Shown: positions 13,001 to 25,216 of the stretch, piece after piece
Layout: each line of letters starts with the position of its first letter
Position numbering within the stretch: the stretch's first letter is position 1
Assembly (NCBI GenBank): GCA_903813345.2
Contig: CAIIXF020000006.1
Location: forward strand, 24,809,936 to 24,873,935
Direction: 5' to 3'
Origin: Owenia fusiformis
Taxonomy: Eukaryota > Annelida > Polychaeta > Sabellida > Oweniidae
Length of the DNA: 64,000 bases
Made by a program: the position numbers and the translations under genes
Notes under the pieces: model-generated
Told to the model about the DNA's origin: nothing
What the model saw: only the letters and a program-made list of their open reading frames with translations
The model's database searches: none

Positions 13001-15545
13001 AACATAATTTAATCAGGACACCAATTTTGATTAAAAAGCTATTGAAATGTGAATTTAATTGTTTTACCAAAGTGAAATTGGTCATCTATAGCGTCCGAGA
13101 AATAAAACAATTATATTTCATCAGAAAATTAGACTGTGCGATTTCAAAGATCAGCGTTTCCATGGGCTTTTTAATTGAAAACCAGTGTCGTTTCCAAGCA
13201 GTGCATTATTTTGCACCAGAGGCATTTTAATATTGAAGCAGTTTGAAGCTAAATGTTTTAATATTGAAGCAGTTTGAATTTACACCTTCAAAGTTCCAAC
13301 GCTCTATTGTTGACATGTTATCAGTTTTTTTAATTTTCAAATGTCTCTCCTTGAATACATGTATTTTTCTTTGATATTAGTCTATCTAATATCTATGCCG
13401 GATTTTAGGGGGAGCGCGCGTCCCGCGCGCACCCCCCTGTATCCGCCACTGACATGTACATGTAAAACGTGGGTGCGCCCAAGGAATGGCTTACTACTAA
13501 GGATAGTATAACAAGCCAGATACAGGCATGAAAAAAAGCTAATAGGCATTGATGTTTAGTATGAATTTCACCGAAACTTCACACATATAAGGATATGCTC
13601 ATGCCCATAGTTTGCATAAATAATATTTTTTCAGCTCAAAACTGCCACATGTCCGCCATTTCGTCTGTCCATCTTGTCTAATATCATTTTTTATATGATG
13701 TCATACCAATTAGACAAACTACATGAAATTCTGATTGCAAAAGGTCAATTGGTTCTAAAGTTAAATTAATGGGTGCTTATAGCGGAAGTGAAATTCAGTT
13801 TATTTTCATTTTTTCAGAGTGTTTGCTAAATAATCAGCAAATATCAATATGACCCACACAGTAGTACTGGTAGCACTTTTCACTACCGTTTTGAGTACTA
13901 CTTAGCAGCAATTCCCCACATGTGACACACGCATGGTAACAAGGATACAACCGATGCTTTGATTTTACTTTGGTCCAAAGCCTTCTCTATATTCAGGCTT
14001 TGAGTAGAAAGATTGAGCTGCCTTGGTATTGTAAATATTGTAAATCATTGTATCACACGCACAGTAAATACGGCATAATAATATGAAATATACCTCTATG
14101 TATAGATTTGAGAAACATCAGCACACATCTCCGTCTGAATCTATTGTTATATTTGATTTCTTAAAGCGAGAATAATTTCAAAGTTTCCTCCATTTATTCA
14201 CATCCGGAACCGGAAGCCATTTTTTAGCTACAGCGAGAAAATTTCACCATGTGTCAAACTCCGAAAATAAATTTTGAAATATCTAAATCCAAACAAGCAA
14301 CGCTTCATCCTAAATATAATTAATATTCTTAAAAACATTTATAAAATTTATTAAAAATGATTTGCGTGTAGCAATTTTTACATACGAAATACGAGTATAT
14401 ATGAAATCAATGAAGTCACATCTAGCTGTAAGCTAAAGACTCGAGTAACTTTGATTGATCACAAATCTGACCCTCATTATAGATTTTTTGACTAACCATC
14501 CTTACAACAGGCCAAATACAGGTTTGAAAAAGAGTGTGCCAAATTCAATTCCCCATGAAAGCATTGAACACAGTACTCTTAGATTCAAAGTCTGATACCT
14601 GCTCAGTACTCACACTGGAACACCAAGACAAATGCGATTCAACGTCAGATTCCGTTGTCACTTACCTTCTTCTAAGGCCACTGTATAGTGGCCTTCCAGT
14701 AAAGATATATTCCTGCATGAACAACTGGTCATGTCGTAATCATAAAATTTGAAATCAAATGTCCGCCATTTTTCCACATCACAATTTGAATTGCGAGTTT
14801 TGGTCTTATTACCTCACCAAAAATTCCAAAACACACATAAAGTGATCAGTGTATTAGTTCACATCTTCTGGATCGCTAACTTAGAATTTACAGCCAGTTA
14901 CTAATGTCAGACGTTAACTACATTTCGTCCAGTTTTCGGACATCGACATTTTTCTTGGAGCCATTTTGTTTTAATTTTAGAAGAAATCCTGATGAAATCA
15001 TGTCATATCTCATCAAGGAGTCGAGCGGGGTCCGTTTTGATTAATGATTTATTTATCTGGCGATTTTTAAAATATTCAATAAATTCATGACACCACGGCC
15101 AGCTTTTTTCAAATGGAGTTCACAGTATTCCAGATGAAATCCCCTCTAGCCAAGTATTGAGACTCGAGTAAGTTGTCAGTGTCACAAATGGCACTTCAGA
15201 GATGGATAGGGTTTGTATCAGTCTTATTGATTTGTGCTTCTAAATTGTTTAAAATTATAAATTTCTTTTCACAAAATGTATATTTATCGATAATACCAGA
15301 CCTGATATAGACTAGTCATTGGGCATGAGTTTCTAACTCTATTATCGCCCACCAAAAAACTCCAAGATAAATTCCAAATTGTGTTTCACTTGTCATGGAA
15401 CAATGGATTCGATAACAAACGAATAAAAAGTAACAAATACCTTTGATATTATATCTATACCACGTAGAGAAGTGATAGCCTTTGCTTCATTCTGAACTAA
15501 AGCAGGATATTCGACACAAAAATATTTCTTTTCTCCCGCTTCCAT
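4093..15545 (-). CDS. GTF3C5: General transcription factor 3C subunit 5 (TFIIIC63), complete
   Basis: GTF3C5 is the TFIIIC subunit of the tauA module, which binds box A of tRNA genes to recruit RNA polymerase III. Nine exons, all in phase: 15545-15441 (ATG 15545-15543), 12406-12208, 11803-11552, 10968-10826, 9896-9686, 9208-9063, 8861-8745, 5993-5876, 4619-4093. They give 605 codons plus stop; human GTF3C5 is about 519 residues. Family marks: N-terminal FCVEYPALV, ANPSKRLELYHRP, YKFRG/IADFQYLPLHT across junction 2-3, then RPIWSKNAI, YGPWRGLWIKFGYDP and PPYRQMFYQACD. The last exon is an acidic, low-complexity tail (Asp/Glu/Asn-rich, about 150 residues) ending METEILEHL, like the acidic tail of vertebrate GTF3C5 but longer. 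Intron 1 carries a hAT-like element (12475-13451); the intron before the last exon carries the 4686-5483 element; the one before that carries a long repeat array. Exon borders are by eye. Confidence 0.93.
4686..5483. mobile_element. Non-autonomous element with CTATCACACCAAAC ends
   Basis: The left end CTATCACACCAAAC is repeated inverted at the right end, with similarity running on through a GTTCTYAC motif. A third, direct copy of the terminal sequence lies inside at 5073, and the following sequence resembles the left half, so the element looks like two diverged, roughly 390-bp head-to-tail copies. The interior is full of short GAACG/CGTTC words in both orientations. No clear target-site duplication was found and there is no coding capacity. 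It lies in the intron before the last GTF3C5 exon. Superfamily unknown. Confidence 0.6.
5747..5846. repeat. Short copy of the TGTCACCAC repeat family
   Basis: Starts ATGTCACCACC and ends with a TGTCACCACTTGTGGTGA hairpin; between them is a degenerate version of the AACGCC...CACCATC motif of the long copy at 6054-8328. It lies just downstream of the eighth GTF3C5 exon. Related pieces are at 27465-27590. Confidence 0.5.
6054..8328. repeat. Long tandem array (about 140-170 bp unit) bounded by TGTCACCACC inverted ends
   Basis: About 2.1 kb of tandem repeats in a GTF3C5 intron. The unit contains GTCAATTTGAAGCAAG, GACCTTTTTGACC, GAGAAGGTCATTGAAGGTC, AAAGTCAGATTTGAA and GTAGATGATTTTGAAA; units differ by deletion or duplication of these blocks. 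A run of GACGCCG repeats and a TGTCACCAC...GTGGTGACA hairpin follow at 8211-8328. The left border begins TGTCACCACCTAAAA and the right border is its inverted counterpart, so the array may be the swollen interior of a non-autonomous transposon. No coding frame persists. Confidence 0.75.
9376..9445 (+). repeat. tRNA-derived SINE-like fragment
   Basis: Contains GTGGGTTCGATTCCCAC, a perfect T-arm stem with a B-box loop, preceded by AGGAGGTT as in tRNA-derived SINEs. I see no convincing box A or acceptor stem at the right spacing, so it looks like a truncated SINE or tRNA fossil, not a working tRNA gene. It lies in a GTF3C5 intron on the strand opposite that gene. Confidence 0.5.
12475..13451. mobile_element. 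Non-autonomous hAT-like element in GTF3C5 intron 1
   Basis: Terminal inverted repeats CAGGGGCGGATCCAGG and (inverted) CAGTGGCGGATACAGG match at 14 of 16 positions and start CAG-G as in hAT elements. The flanks ACATG at 12470-12474 and 13452-13456 form a perfect 5-bp target-site duplication. The inside (977 bp in total) has no long reading frame. A 5-bp duplication instead of the usual 8 points to a hAT5-type group, or to chance in an ACATG-rich target. Confidence 0.72.
13457..15440. other. Remainder of GTF3C5 intron 1
   Basis: AT-rich sequence with no reading frame, repeat structure or RNA that I can recognise. Confidence 0.5.
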
Positions 15546-16157
15546 TTTGAAAATAGTCTCAATTCGGTCTGTTATTGTGTTCTTAATATTGTCTCAACTC
15601 GCACTTACTGCCCACAGGTATCCTAGCAGAAAATAGGAAATTAATTAATATTACAAAATACATGATTAAAAAGTGTACAATACAAAGATTTGGCATAATA
15701 ATATCGGATATTAAAAAAATCATCAAGGCTATTTGTTTTTTTTCTGGAAAGTTGAAAATTATTTGAACATGCTGATTTTAGCAGAAATACACTGATTAGA
15801 TTCAGAAGGCTGCTATCAGGTATTGTTTTATGATTTATCGAAGCTCTTAGGCTATTTTATCAAGAGTATCTAGGCTTCAAAGCCTTATCCCCATAAATAC
15901 GAGGTTGATTTTTCAAAAAATTCAAAAAAGATCATTCAAATCAATGTCATTTATTTGCACAGATGTTGGCCTGATTGTTTTGTAGTAGGATCATATAGCG
16001 CTCAAAGAATAATTCAGGAATATTTATTGAGCTACTGATCCACTACAAAAGAATCTGGCCAGGAACTATGTTTATTTGTAGGAGTGCGCATACCCTTGCC
16101 TGAACACTTCTGGATATCCTTGGAATACCACTTTATGACTAGCCTTATAAAGCAGCT
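15546..16157. promoter_or_regulatory. Candidate bidirectional promoter, GTF3C5 / RPAP2
   Basis: The two start codons face away from each other and are 612 bp apart, so 5' UTRs and promoters of both genes must lie here unless an unseen non-coding first exon lies farther off. I see no CpG-rich block or clear TATA box. Both products serve RNA polymerase machinery, so shared regulation is plausible, but this is inference from position. Confidence 0.5.
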
Positions 16158-19100
16158 ATGCAATCTACAGACCAGTCAGGAACAAAGGATCAAGAAAGAC
16201 GGTGTGTGGTACAGTAATACACCATAATAGTACAATAGTATAAACACAACGGTTATCTTCTTTGCCAGGGGAGGGTTATTTTGAGTGAAAATGCACCCCA
16301 CCCCTTTGAAAACCTCTTAATAGTTTTCAAATATTGAACATGATCACTTTCAATAAAAATGATGGGAGAGAGCACGCATGTACTTAAACCCTCCTAGATT
16401 TGTGTCCAGTCCTGTGGTGACCCATCAACTATTTGGTGATCTGTCACCTATTTGGTAGGAGTCAAGGACATTTTGAAATATGCACCATCTATTCAAAATT
16501 TGTCAGCTGTGTTTTTACAGATGCACCCTTTTAACCAGGGTTATGCAATACGCATGTATGTACTTGGGGAAATTTCAGTGAAATGTTAACTTATGGACAG
16601 ATATCAGAATCTGTATTTGTTTATTGCTTATTGCAGGAGAGAGAAGGTTAGAGAACAACTTGAGCGTCAGTTAGAGTGTGACAGAAGAGCATTGACTATT
16701 GTTCACAGACTATTGGAAAACAACGTTGACAGAGATTTCTTTATCAACTGTGTATGTACTGATATTACCCTTTGCATTTATGCTAGTATGAATCTCTGAG
16801 TAAATTCTTTTTATTTTTGTTTAAGGCTCAAGACAGATCAGTCTCATGTTTATGACTTTGTGAATTTTCTTAATTTTCATATCACGACCACAACCTTTTG
16901 TGGATGGTGTTCAGTTTGAGAAGGCAAGACCATGTCATTTAATTTTTACTCATTATTTGTAGCAAAAAAAGTAAACCCCTTCAGACTAATTTATCTACAC
17001 AAAACATTTTTCAGTTCAGTCACACATTCTTCAAGAAATCTGAACTATTAGATATTTCAGTAAGATTTGGCAAAATGCAAACGTTTCCAAAACTTAAATT
17101 AATTTAATGCTCTCAGTTTGTGCCCATTGATGTTGATATTGTCATTTCTATCTTGTTTCATAATTCAACAACATAGCTTGGCCTACATGGCATTTAACAC
17201 TTATTGTCTGTACACTTTCAGAGAAAAACACGTGAGAGTTCGATTTGAAATTTTCAGGGATGTTTCTTAATCTGAAACTTATTAGTTTCGGCCATAAACG
17301 TTCAGCCAATCTAAGGTGATCATATTTGTTTTTTAGTTACAATATCAACTATGTATTCCCTGTTCTTTTAGATCAAGTATTTAGATGTTCAACACTACAA
17401 AGATGTCACTGAGGAGAGAGCTATTGTTAAACTATGTGGTTACCCTCTCTGTACAAAACATTTAGGGAAGGTAAGGCAATATGATCAGTTGTAGCCAACC
17501 TGGATGCAATGTCACTATCCTGTCCAAGAGGGGTAAATACCCAGAATTCATGGTTGAACCTTTTCCATGTTATGATGAACATCTAGACCTCTGAATTCTG
17601 GGATATACCTCCTCTTATCGTATAACAAATGTGTCAGGAGGTTTCCAAAAAATTTAACCAAGCCCATATACGTATATCAATAATGTTTTCATGAGTGCAG
17701 GAAAACCTGTCTAAGTGGAATACCTTTGGTACTCCTAAAATGCATATATATCAATGATGTTTTCATGAGTGCAGGAAAACCTTTGGAACACCTTTGGTAC
17801 CCCTAAAATGCATATATATCAATGATGTTTTCATGAGTGCAGGAAAACCTGTCAAAGTGGAACACCTTTGGAACCCCTAAAATGCTTATATATCAATGAT
17901 GTTTTCATGAGTGCAGGAAAACCTGTCAAAGTGGAACACCTTTGGTACCCCTAAAATGCATATATATCAATGATGTTTTCATAAGTGCAGGAAAACCTGT
18001 CAAAGTGGAATACCTTTGGAACCCCTAAAATGCTTATATATCAATGATGTTTTCATGAGTGCAGGAAAACCTGTCAAAGTGGAACACCTTTGGTACCCCT
18101 AAAATGCTTATATATCAATGATGTTTTCATGAGTGCAAGAAAACCTGTCAAAGTGGAATACCTTTGGTACCCCTAAAATGCTTATATATCAATGATGTTT
18201 TCATGAGTGCAGGAAAACCTTTGGAACACCTTTGGTACCCCTAAAATGCTTATATATCAATGATGTTTTCATGAGTGCAGGAAAACCTGTCAAAGTGGAA
18301 CACCTTTGGTACCCCTAAAATGCTTATATATCAATGATGTTTTCATGAGTTCAGGAAAACCTGTCAAATTGGAATACCTTTGGTACCCCTAAAATGCTTA
18401 TATATCAATGATGTTTTCATGAGTTCAGGAAAACCTGTCAAATTGGAATACCTTTGGTACCCCTAAAATGCTTATATATCAATGATGTTTTCATGAGTGC
18501 AGGAAAACCTTTGGAACACCTTTGGTACCCCTAAAATGCATATATATCAATGATGTTTTCATGAGTGCAGGAAAACCTTTGGAACACCTTTGGTACCCCT
18601 AAAATGCTTATATATCAATGATGTTTTCATGAGTGCAGGAAAACCTGTCAAAGTGGAACACCTTTGGTACCCCTAAAATGCTTATATATCAATGATGTTT
18701 TCATGAGTTCAGGAAAACCTGTCAAATTGGAATACCTTTGGTACCCCTAAAATGCTTATATATCAATGATGTTTTCATGAGTTCAGGAAAACCTGTCAAA
18801 TTGGAATACCTTTGGTACCCCTAAAATGCTTATATATCAATGATGTTTTCATGAGTGCAGGAAAACCTGTCAAAGTGGAACACCTTTGGTACCCTTAAAA
18901 TGCATATATATCAATGATGTTTTCATACAGTAAGTGCAGGAAAACCTGTGGAACACCTTTGGTACCCCATGAGTGTAGGAAAACCTGCCAAAGTGGAACA
19001 CCTTTGGTACCTCTAAAATGTGTTCCACTTGGGAGGTGTTCCACTTACAGAGGTTCATTTAACATTAAGTCTTTTGGTGTTGGGACTCTGAAAAGTGTTC

Positions 19101-22100
19101 TACTAACAGAGGTGTTCCACTTTACAGGTTTCACTGTACTTTTACAGTATTTTATGTCCTTATCTAATATGTACATTCTATACAGATTCATGTTTCTGTA
19201 TCAGTGAATGCCACTTGATTCAAATCCTTTTAATATTTCAGAGTCCATCTAAGAAGTACCACATCTCCATGAAAGTTAACAAGGTGTTCGATATAAGTGA
19301 GAGGAAGAACTTTTGTAGTAATGGTTGCTATCAGGCTTCCAGACACTATGAGAGCCAGATACCTACAGAAGCTGTCTGGCTCAGAGACACAGAGCCCCAC
19401 ACTACAATCACCTTACTGGAGATTAACAAATTCAGGTTTTTGTTTTACTTTACATAAAAATCATTACTGGCTAAAAACCTATGGCATTTTGATTGCATGA
19501 ATCAATTATACCAATTCTGGGTTATGATATTAATATGATAAAGATTATGCTTGAGAAAAATATAAGTATCATCCTGGGTTTGAGGAAGGATTTAAGAATA
19601 GGCTGAGGTTTAATAGTTGAAATCACCAGTTGAAATTACCAGGCGAATATGGATGGTATCCTTCCCTATTGGATTATGATATATCTAAATGAATGGACTC
19701 CTAAAATTCATCTTTGTTTCAAATCATTTGAGTGATAGGAAATGCTAAGGTATACCCTGAACAGGCTCAATGTTTCATTTATATTATAAAAAGAAGTACA
19801 ATTTTATGCTTAAATTAAAATGATTTTGATCTACACAAAGATACATGTATATTACTTTCTGTTAAGGTAGCCATGATAGGATCAGTTATTTTGTTTTTTT
19901 GTGTTTAAACAGGACATAAAATTGTCCATATTGACCTGCCTTAATATTGATTGATTTACTTACAGTGGTAAACCAGGACAGGAAATTGTACTGATTAACC
20001 CCAAAGATGCCCTTCGCAATGACCCTTCATTCCTACCAGAGGGCACCACCATAGATGACCCCACGCCTAGTTGCTATGGTGACATACCCTGTCAACAAAA
20101 CACTGGTGACTCAAACAATAAAACAAAGAAACCAAAAGATAAAAATCGTAAAGCTAAACATAATATCCCTAATACAAAAAGTGATGACACTGATAGGGAC
20201 ATCTCATCAAACGTTAACACAAAGGAACATATACAAGCAAATGATGGTGTAAAGTGTAAAAAGGCAGCTGATTCACATGATAAACTTACATATCTGATGT
20301 CACTAATTGATTTGAAAGAATCAATCACTGATAAAGAACACACAGGGAATGTGAAAGATGACGAACATCTGCTCAAAGAATCAAAATCAATTAGCCCTGA
20401 TGACAATAGGATCTCTAGTCATGAAACAAACATTACTCATGACAGCAAAGCTCATGTTGATGAAACTAGTATAAATACAATTGATCCTCATAGTCAAATT
20501 GGAGGTAGCTCTAAACAGGAAGAGAATAAAATCACACTGAACAAAGCTACTGATAGTTTAGATTCTGATGACGATTCTGATACTTATGAAGAAAATGATA
20601 TTGTAACAAATGATAATACTATTAAACAAAGAGATATAACCAGTGAGATAAAGGACAAGACTACTGAGGTATTAAACACAAAGATACAAGTGCAATCTGT
20701 AGAGAGTTCAAACATTTCAAAGCAAGCCATTGGAGACTCCGCAGTTGCATCAAACAAACCCATGAATTTACCACAAGAAACTGTTACAATAACAGATGCA
20801 ATAGAAAAATGCCTTCGTGAATGGAAAACTGCAGACACTGTACTCTATCTGTTAGGTGAATCCCCCCAGAGCAAAAAGGAGCATGAAACACCTGTAAATG
20901 ATGAACACCAGGAGATCATTAAAGCAGTTAAAAAGAAACAAGAGGAAAATGAACAGTTGCGTCGGGACGATGAACAGTTTCAGGAGAAAGTGAAAGATTA
21001 TTTTAAGGGACAGTTTCATAAACCAAAGCCCAATATGGATGACCTTGATATAAGAGAGGTGAGATATTAGTATTTTATTGACATATTGATATCTATTATT
21101 AAGTATTTTCATTATTATCCCATTGTTAAAATAAATGATATAATTGAATACATACGAGTATTACAATTAAACCAAAATTATATCCAAACACCTCTCTAGT
21201 CCCAATTTCTTTTTACCATTGACTAATACACACTAAGAAAACCTTGAAATGTGAACACCTGCTAAATTTGAACACTTTTGGCTTTAGAAAGGTTTTACTG
21301 TATTTTCAATTTAATTCTTATGTAGAGTTGCAATTTTCATATGCATTTGAAATAATGTAATTTTTAGCATCTAAATATATTCAAATTCATATGAAAATTG
21401 TAACTGTACATTAGAATTGAATTGAATTGAATTTAGTTTGCTCTTATTGTTTTGTAATGTCTTTTCCCTCCAAGAGTTGATCATTCGCAAATGTTACCTT
21501 ACTCTCAGAAATAAGTCATCAGAATTTAAGACATTGTGACAACAATACATTCTATAAAACCACATCCTCATACTTATCTACTCTCTGAGAGAACTCTTGT
21601 GAACCACAAGCCTATCTTGGCGTAAGTGTATAATGTTAATAAGGGTTAGAAACATCAAAAATGATTGAGATTACAAATGTTTGATTTATGTCTTCTTCCA
21701 TTTTTGCATAAGTGAATTCTGAGTAACAATTAGTCATTTGTGCTCCTGGTCTGTGTCCAGCCCGCCTCTTGCAGTGAACATATTTGATGATTTCAGAGGG
21801 ACACACAGGAACAAGCAGCAGAGTCAGTTCTCCCTATGGTAGACTCTCTCTCCCAAAATGCTATCAGGAGAAAGATCTTACTGGGGAAACTACATAAAGG
21901 GTAAGTCTAGTAGATTTAGTAGGTCTAGTATTGTTTTATTGTATAATTGGAAAAGTAATGGAGTATTTTGGAGTGAGCTTGTTAAAACATTTTATGTAAA
22001 TACACTTTCCAATGACATTTTGGCTAGTAAGAGGCCATGTGTGTGTGTGTGTTATTTTACTTTTTTGCTAATACCGAAAAAGTAGTATTGTATTGTATTG

Positions 22101-24944
22101 TATATTTATTTACCTCTAATTAATAGAGAGTTACAATAGTTGAAATACATTAAAGTGTAATATAAATGCAGACAATTATAATTTAAAACATGTTGAATAG
22201 GTGAATAAATGAAATAAGAAATCTATAGTTAATAGACACCAGTATAGTAGTGATCAAGACCATCTTCCCCAAGGTCGATAGCTCAAAACACTAAGAAGTA
22301 GTGTCATTAAACTAATGAGTTTCTTTTGATTTGCATGGCAAGAATAATATCTGCTGTTTTCAGTTGGATTTCATTTACACTCTCACCAAATATCTGATTA
22401 ATATGTTGCTCATTGTTCATAGTGTCATTGTAAAGAGGTCCATATAAACTGTTCATTTGTGACCGCTCAAAATTAAAAGCATCCCACTGAAACAAGAAGT
22501 GCTCTTTTGTCTCTGTTTCCATCTTATCACATAAAGTGCACTGCGTGTTGGTGTTAAACCTGTTCCATTTTTTACAAGAATTTAAATTAAATTGACCCAA
22601 CATTAGACTTACAACTACCTTGATACTTTTCAATTTGTGTGGAAATTTTTGAGCTTGGACCCACCATAAGTTTGGCATTGTACATTGATGGGAGTTGAAA
22701 AAGTATTAAATGCCTGGATAGAACATGCATCTAATCTTAAACATTGTTTGCTGGAGGTCTCGTACACGACTATGGACAATTCGTTTCCAGACAGATTTTG
22801 GAACATAATTTCCGTTTAGCATTTGTTTCACATTCTCGAGCAAGTCATATTTATGAACAGTACACCATATCTGAATGATTGGATAATTTCAACATGTAAT
22901 GTTTCTTTACAGGTTGTCCCCATTGTTAACCAACCTTGGCCTCTCAACACATGATGTTTCTACACCCTTGAGGGATCTTGTCAAAACCTTCATGTGAGTA
23001 ACTGCTTGATTTTGTATTGTTTTCAAATAGGAAGTGAGTCGAGTGGCTCTCAAGCCAAGCTTCTAGTGGAAAAATTCATTGCCAAGGCTAAATTGGAGGT
23101 CCTTTAGTTTGATTTACAATATTTTCTAAGACCTGTGCCTTAGGACTATAGATTATAAGGCCCTGGTTGTGGGCTGCTGAGCCCACCCTTATTTCCAAAT
23201 ACCTGACGATTCTTTGGTAGTCAATTTGAATTTTTGTAGTCATATTTGAATTTCATCAATTTCCATGTCTATTGATCACTGACACCCAATACTTTTGAGC
23301 AAAGGATAGGTATCGATATGGAGAACTGAATTCAACAATGTTTTTCTCTTAAACCAATCATTGAAAACATTCTGTAAAAAACATGGTAATTTATGTAATG
23401 TTTATAAGTGATTAACAACAATTTAATGCGAAAATTATTTAGAAATATTTTATATAATTGTTTTTGTTAACATTTTTTGTTTTTTTTAGTGCAATTGTTT
23501 TTGCTCCTTTCTACCAATTCTTGAGAATGAAATAAAATGTCTTTCCGAACCTTGTTGGAACAAAATAGCATATACAACATGTTTTTAGACCTCTCAATAT
23601 TAAAGTTATACAAAGGAATTTTTGGTTGATTTTAAAAAAGTATTCAAAAAATTAAAACAAAATCCCCCCAAAATAGATAAAAATCAAGAAAATCCTTTTA
23701 TTTCATTAACAAGATACTTTTTTAAAATCAACCAAAATTTCCTTTGTACAATTACAATATTGAGAGACCTAAACATGTTGTGTTTATGTCGTTTTGTTCC
23801 AATGAGGTTCGGAAAGATGTTTCAGGTCACTCTGGAAACATGATACCAAGAACAAAACAAGTGTTTGATTTGTTTTTTAAAACAATATAGATGAAAGTAT
23901 GTATATCTATTTCAAATTATATTGTTACCATTCAAAAGATGGCCATTAAATTGACAATTTGTAAGATTATCAGAAATTTTTGATGACTGGTTTAAGAGAA
24001 ACGTGTGTTCAAAAAGTTCGCCATATCGATACCCATCCTTTAGAAAATCCCCATTGATTGAAAATTTTGCAACTCGTAACAAGGTTTCGCTTTTAATAAT
24101 ATCAGATGTGTACGTTTTTATAATATTCATTCAGTTTCTTTTCTGAACAAAATTAACACCTCAAGGTAGTAGTAGGTTCCTCTTAACTGTTGTTTCATCA
24201 AGTGAATAATGACAAAAATATTAATTATCACATCACGTTTATTTCATTATTACTACATATTCTACATTATATTTTCACAATATTGTTTAAGCCTACATGT
24301 AAGTTTTTACATTTCAGGCTGACTAACCGTAATGTCATTTTGAGGCCAGTTGAGCTTACTATGATGGTCCTTGTACTCTTATACATGTAAGTATATACTA
24401 TCAGTTATCACACGTTTCAGCATGTGATACAGGAAATATTCCACGAAAGGTAATACTGTATCATCCACGAAAGCGAAGCTTGAGTGGTGATACATTGTTA
24501 CCCGAGTGGAATATTTCCTGTATCACATAAGCTGAAAAGTGTGATGACGATTTTACCGTTGTATTCGTACTTGTTTGTGAAATAGTATGACGTCATATTG
24601 TTTTCCTTAGCTAGAAGTGATATAATCAGTGACGTCACATCGTTGCTATTGATCATCACTGGTTGCCTCTAGTAACGTGTGAGACGGCCGTGTGAGACGG
24701 GAAAACTCACACGGTAATCAACCAATCAGATTACTGGAATTTTACAGAGCATGTGATAAAATCACTTCTCTCTGTTTTCTATTTCTTCAGAGCCCAAACA
24801 GAATTTTTGAAAATTGGGGGTAGTGAATTATACAACTCACTACTGTGTAATGACAGAGTATACAATTTACAAAACTCATTAGCTGCTTTTTCTAGAAGTA
24901 TTTGCAAAATATCTTTCAAAAATTTCAAAATGACTGCCATTTGA
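16158..24944 (+). CDS. RPAP2: RNA polymerase II CTD phosphatase RPAP2 (Rtr1 family), complete
   Basis: RPAP2/Rtr1 removes phosphate from Ser5 of the Pol II CTD and helps import and recycle Pol II. Nine exons join in phase: 16158-16201 (ATG), 16637-16751, 17372-17470, 19242-19435, 19966-21058, 21797-21900, 22913-22993, 24318-24386, 24791-24944 (stop). The product is 650 residues; human RPAP2 is 612. The zinc-finger cysteines are in LCGYPLC (Cys75, Cys80) and FCSNGC (Cys111, Cys115), followed by [12 protein letters not shown], all typical of the RTR1 domain. Exon 5 encodes about 364 residues of low-complexity, Asp/Ser/Lys-rich linker. The C-terminal family block ([32 protein letters not shown]) spans exons 6-8. 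The first and last exons are least certain: they rest on phase and splice sites, not strong similarity. Introns hold a 74-bp tandem array, a LINE fragment and two foldbacks. Confidence 0.92.
17667..19016. repeat. Tandem array, 74- and 68-bp units, in RPAP2 intron 3
   Basis: About 18 copies of a unit containing TATATATCAATGATGTTTTC, ATGAGTGCAGGAAAACCT and CACCTTTGGTACCCCTAAAA. Two length classes occur: 74 bp with GTCAAAGTGGAA, and 68 bp in which that stretch is shortened to TTGGAA. The flank (19017-19130) holds degenerate GTTCCACTT/AAGTGGAAC words in both orientations, so the array probably grew from one end of an older element. Short reading frames here are repeat artefacts. Confidence 0.85.
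22307..22830 (-). pseudogene. 3' remnant of a non-LTR retrotransposon (LINE)
   Basis: The minus-strand frame 22678-22307 (123 residues) contains C-T-L-C followed by [11 protein letters not shown]. This is the CCHC-like zinc-knuckle signature (CxLC...ET..HFLF) found after the reverse transcriptase domain in many LINEs. Upstream in the same orientation are degenerate, stop-containing LINE-like sequences (to about 22830). No reverse transcriptase catalytic region remains. It is a dead fragment in an RPAP2 intron, opposite to the gene. Confidence 0.55.
23290..24050. repeat. Large imperfect palindrome (foldback element)
   Basis: The left arm starts near AGGATAGGTATCGATATGG and the right arm ends with its inverse near 24045. 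TTCTCTTAAACCA words pair between the arms, and the inner blocks 23576-23640 and 23710-23785 also pair (ACATGTTTTTAGACCTCTCAATATT against its diverged inverse). The centre is near 23680, so each arm is about 375 bp. A single partial copy of the left end occurs at 11198-11240, which argues for a mobile foldback element. No coding capacity. Confidence 0.65.
24408..24770. repeat. Foldback repeat in the last RPAP2 intron
   Basis: TGATACAGGAAATATTCCAC near 24427 is inverted at 24508-24530, with flanking TTATCACACGTTTCAGCA pairing with its inverse to 24545; the loop is about 70 bp. Downstream there are more short inverted words (GTGTGAGACGG, CTCACACGG, TGACGTCA) up to the final exon. It looks like a degenerate MITE. 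No target-site duplication was resolved. Confidence 0.5.
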
Positions 24945-25216
24945 TGGTCATTATTCCACTTTTTCCAACAGGCATTGATTGGTCAATACATATCTGTGTA
25001 TGGCAAAGTTTACAATCAGGATTCACTAGCTACTAGTAACTCAAGTGGTAGGGTGACTACAAGTCAGTGTGTGAGTTGACGAGTAATCCTCAATATATAC
25101 TTGTCACAAGGAGAAAGACTTTCCTCCCTGTGATAACTGAATGCATTTTTCAGAAATATCTTTTAGTTTAATACTTGTGTTCACGGAGAATGTCATGATA
25201 AAGAAGCCATGAAAAA

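Noticed and set aside
20584-21112. Minus-strand frames opposite RPAP2 exon 5
   Set aside because: Shadows of the low-complexity linker; the + strand frame is continuous with RPAP2 at both splice borders.
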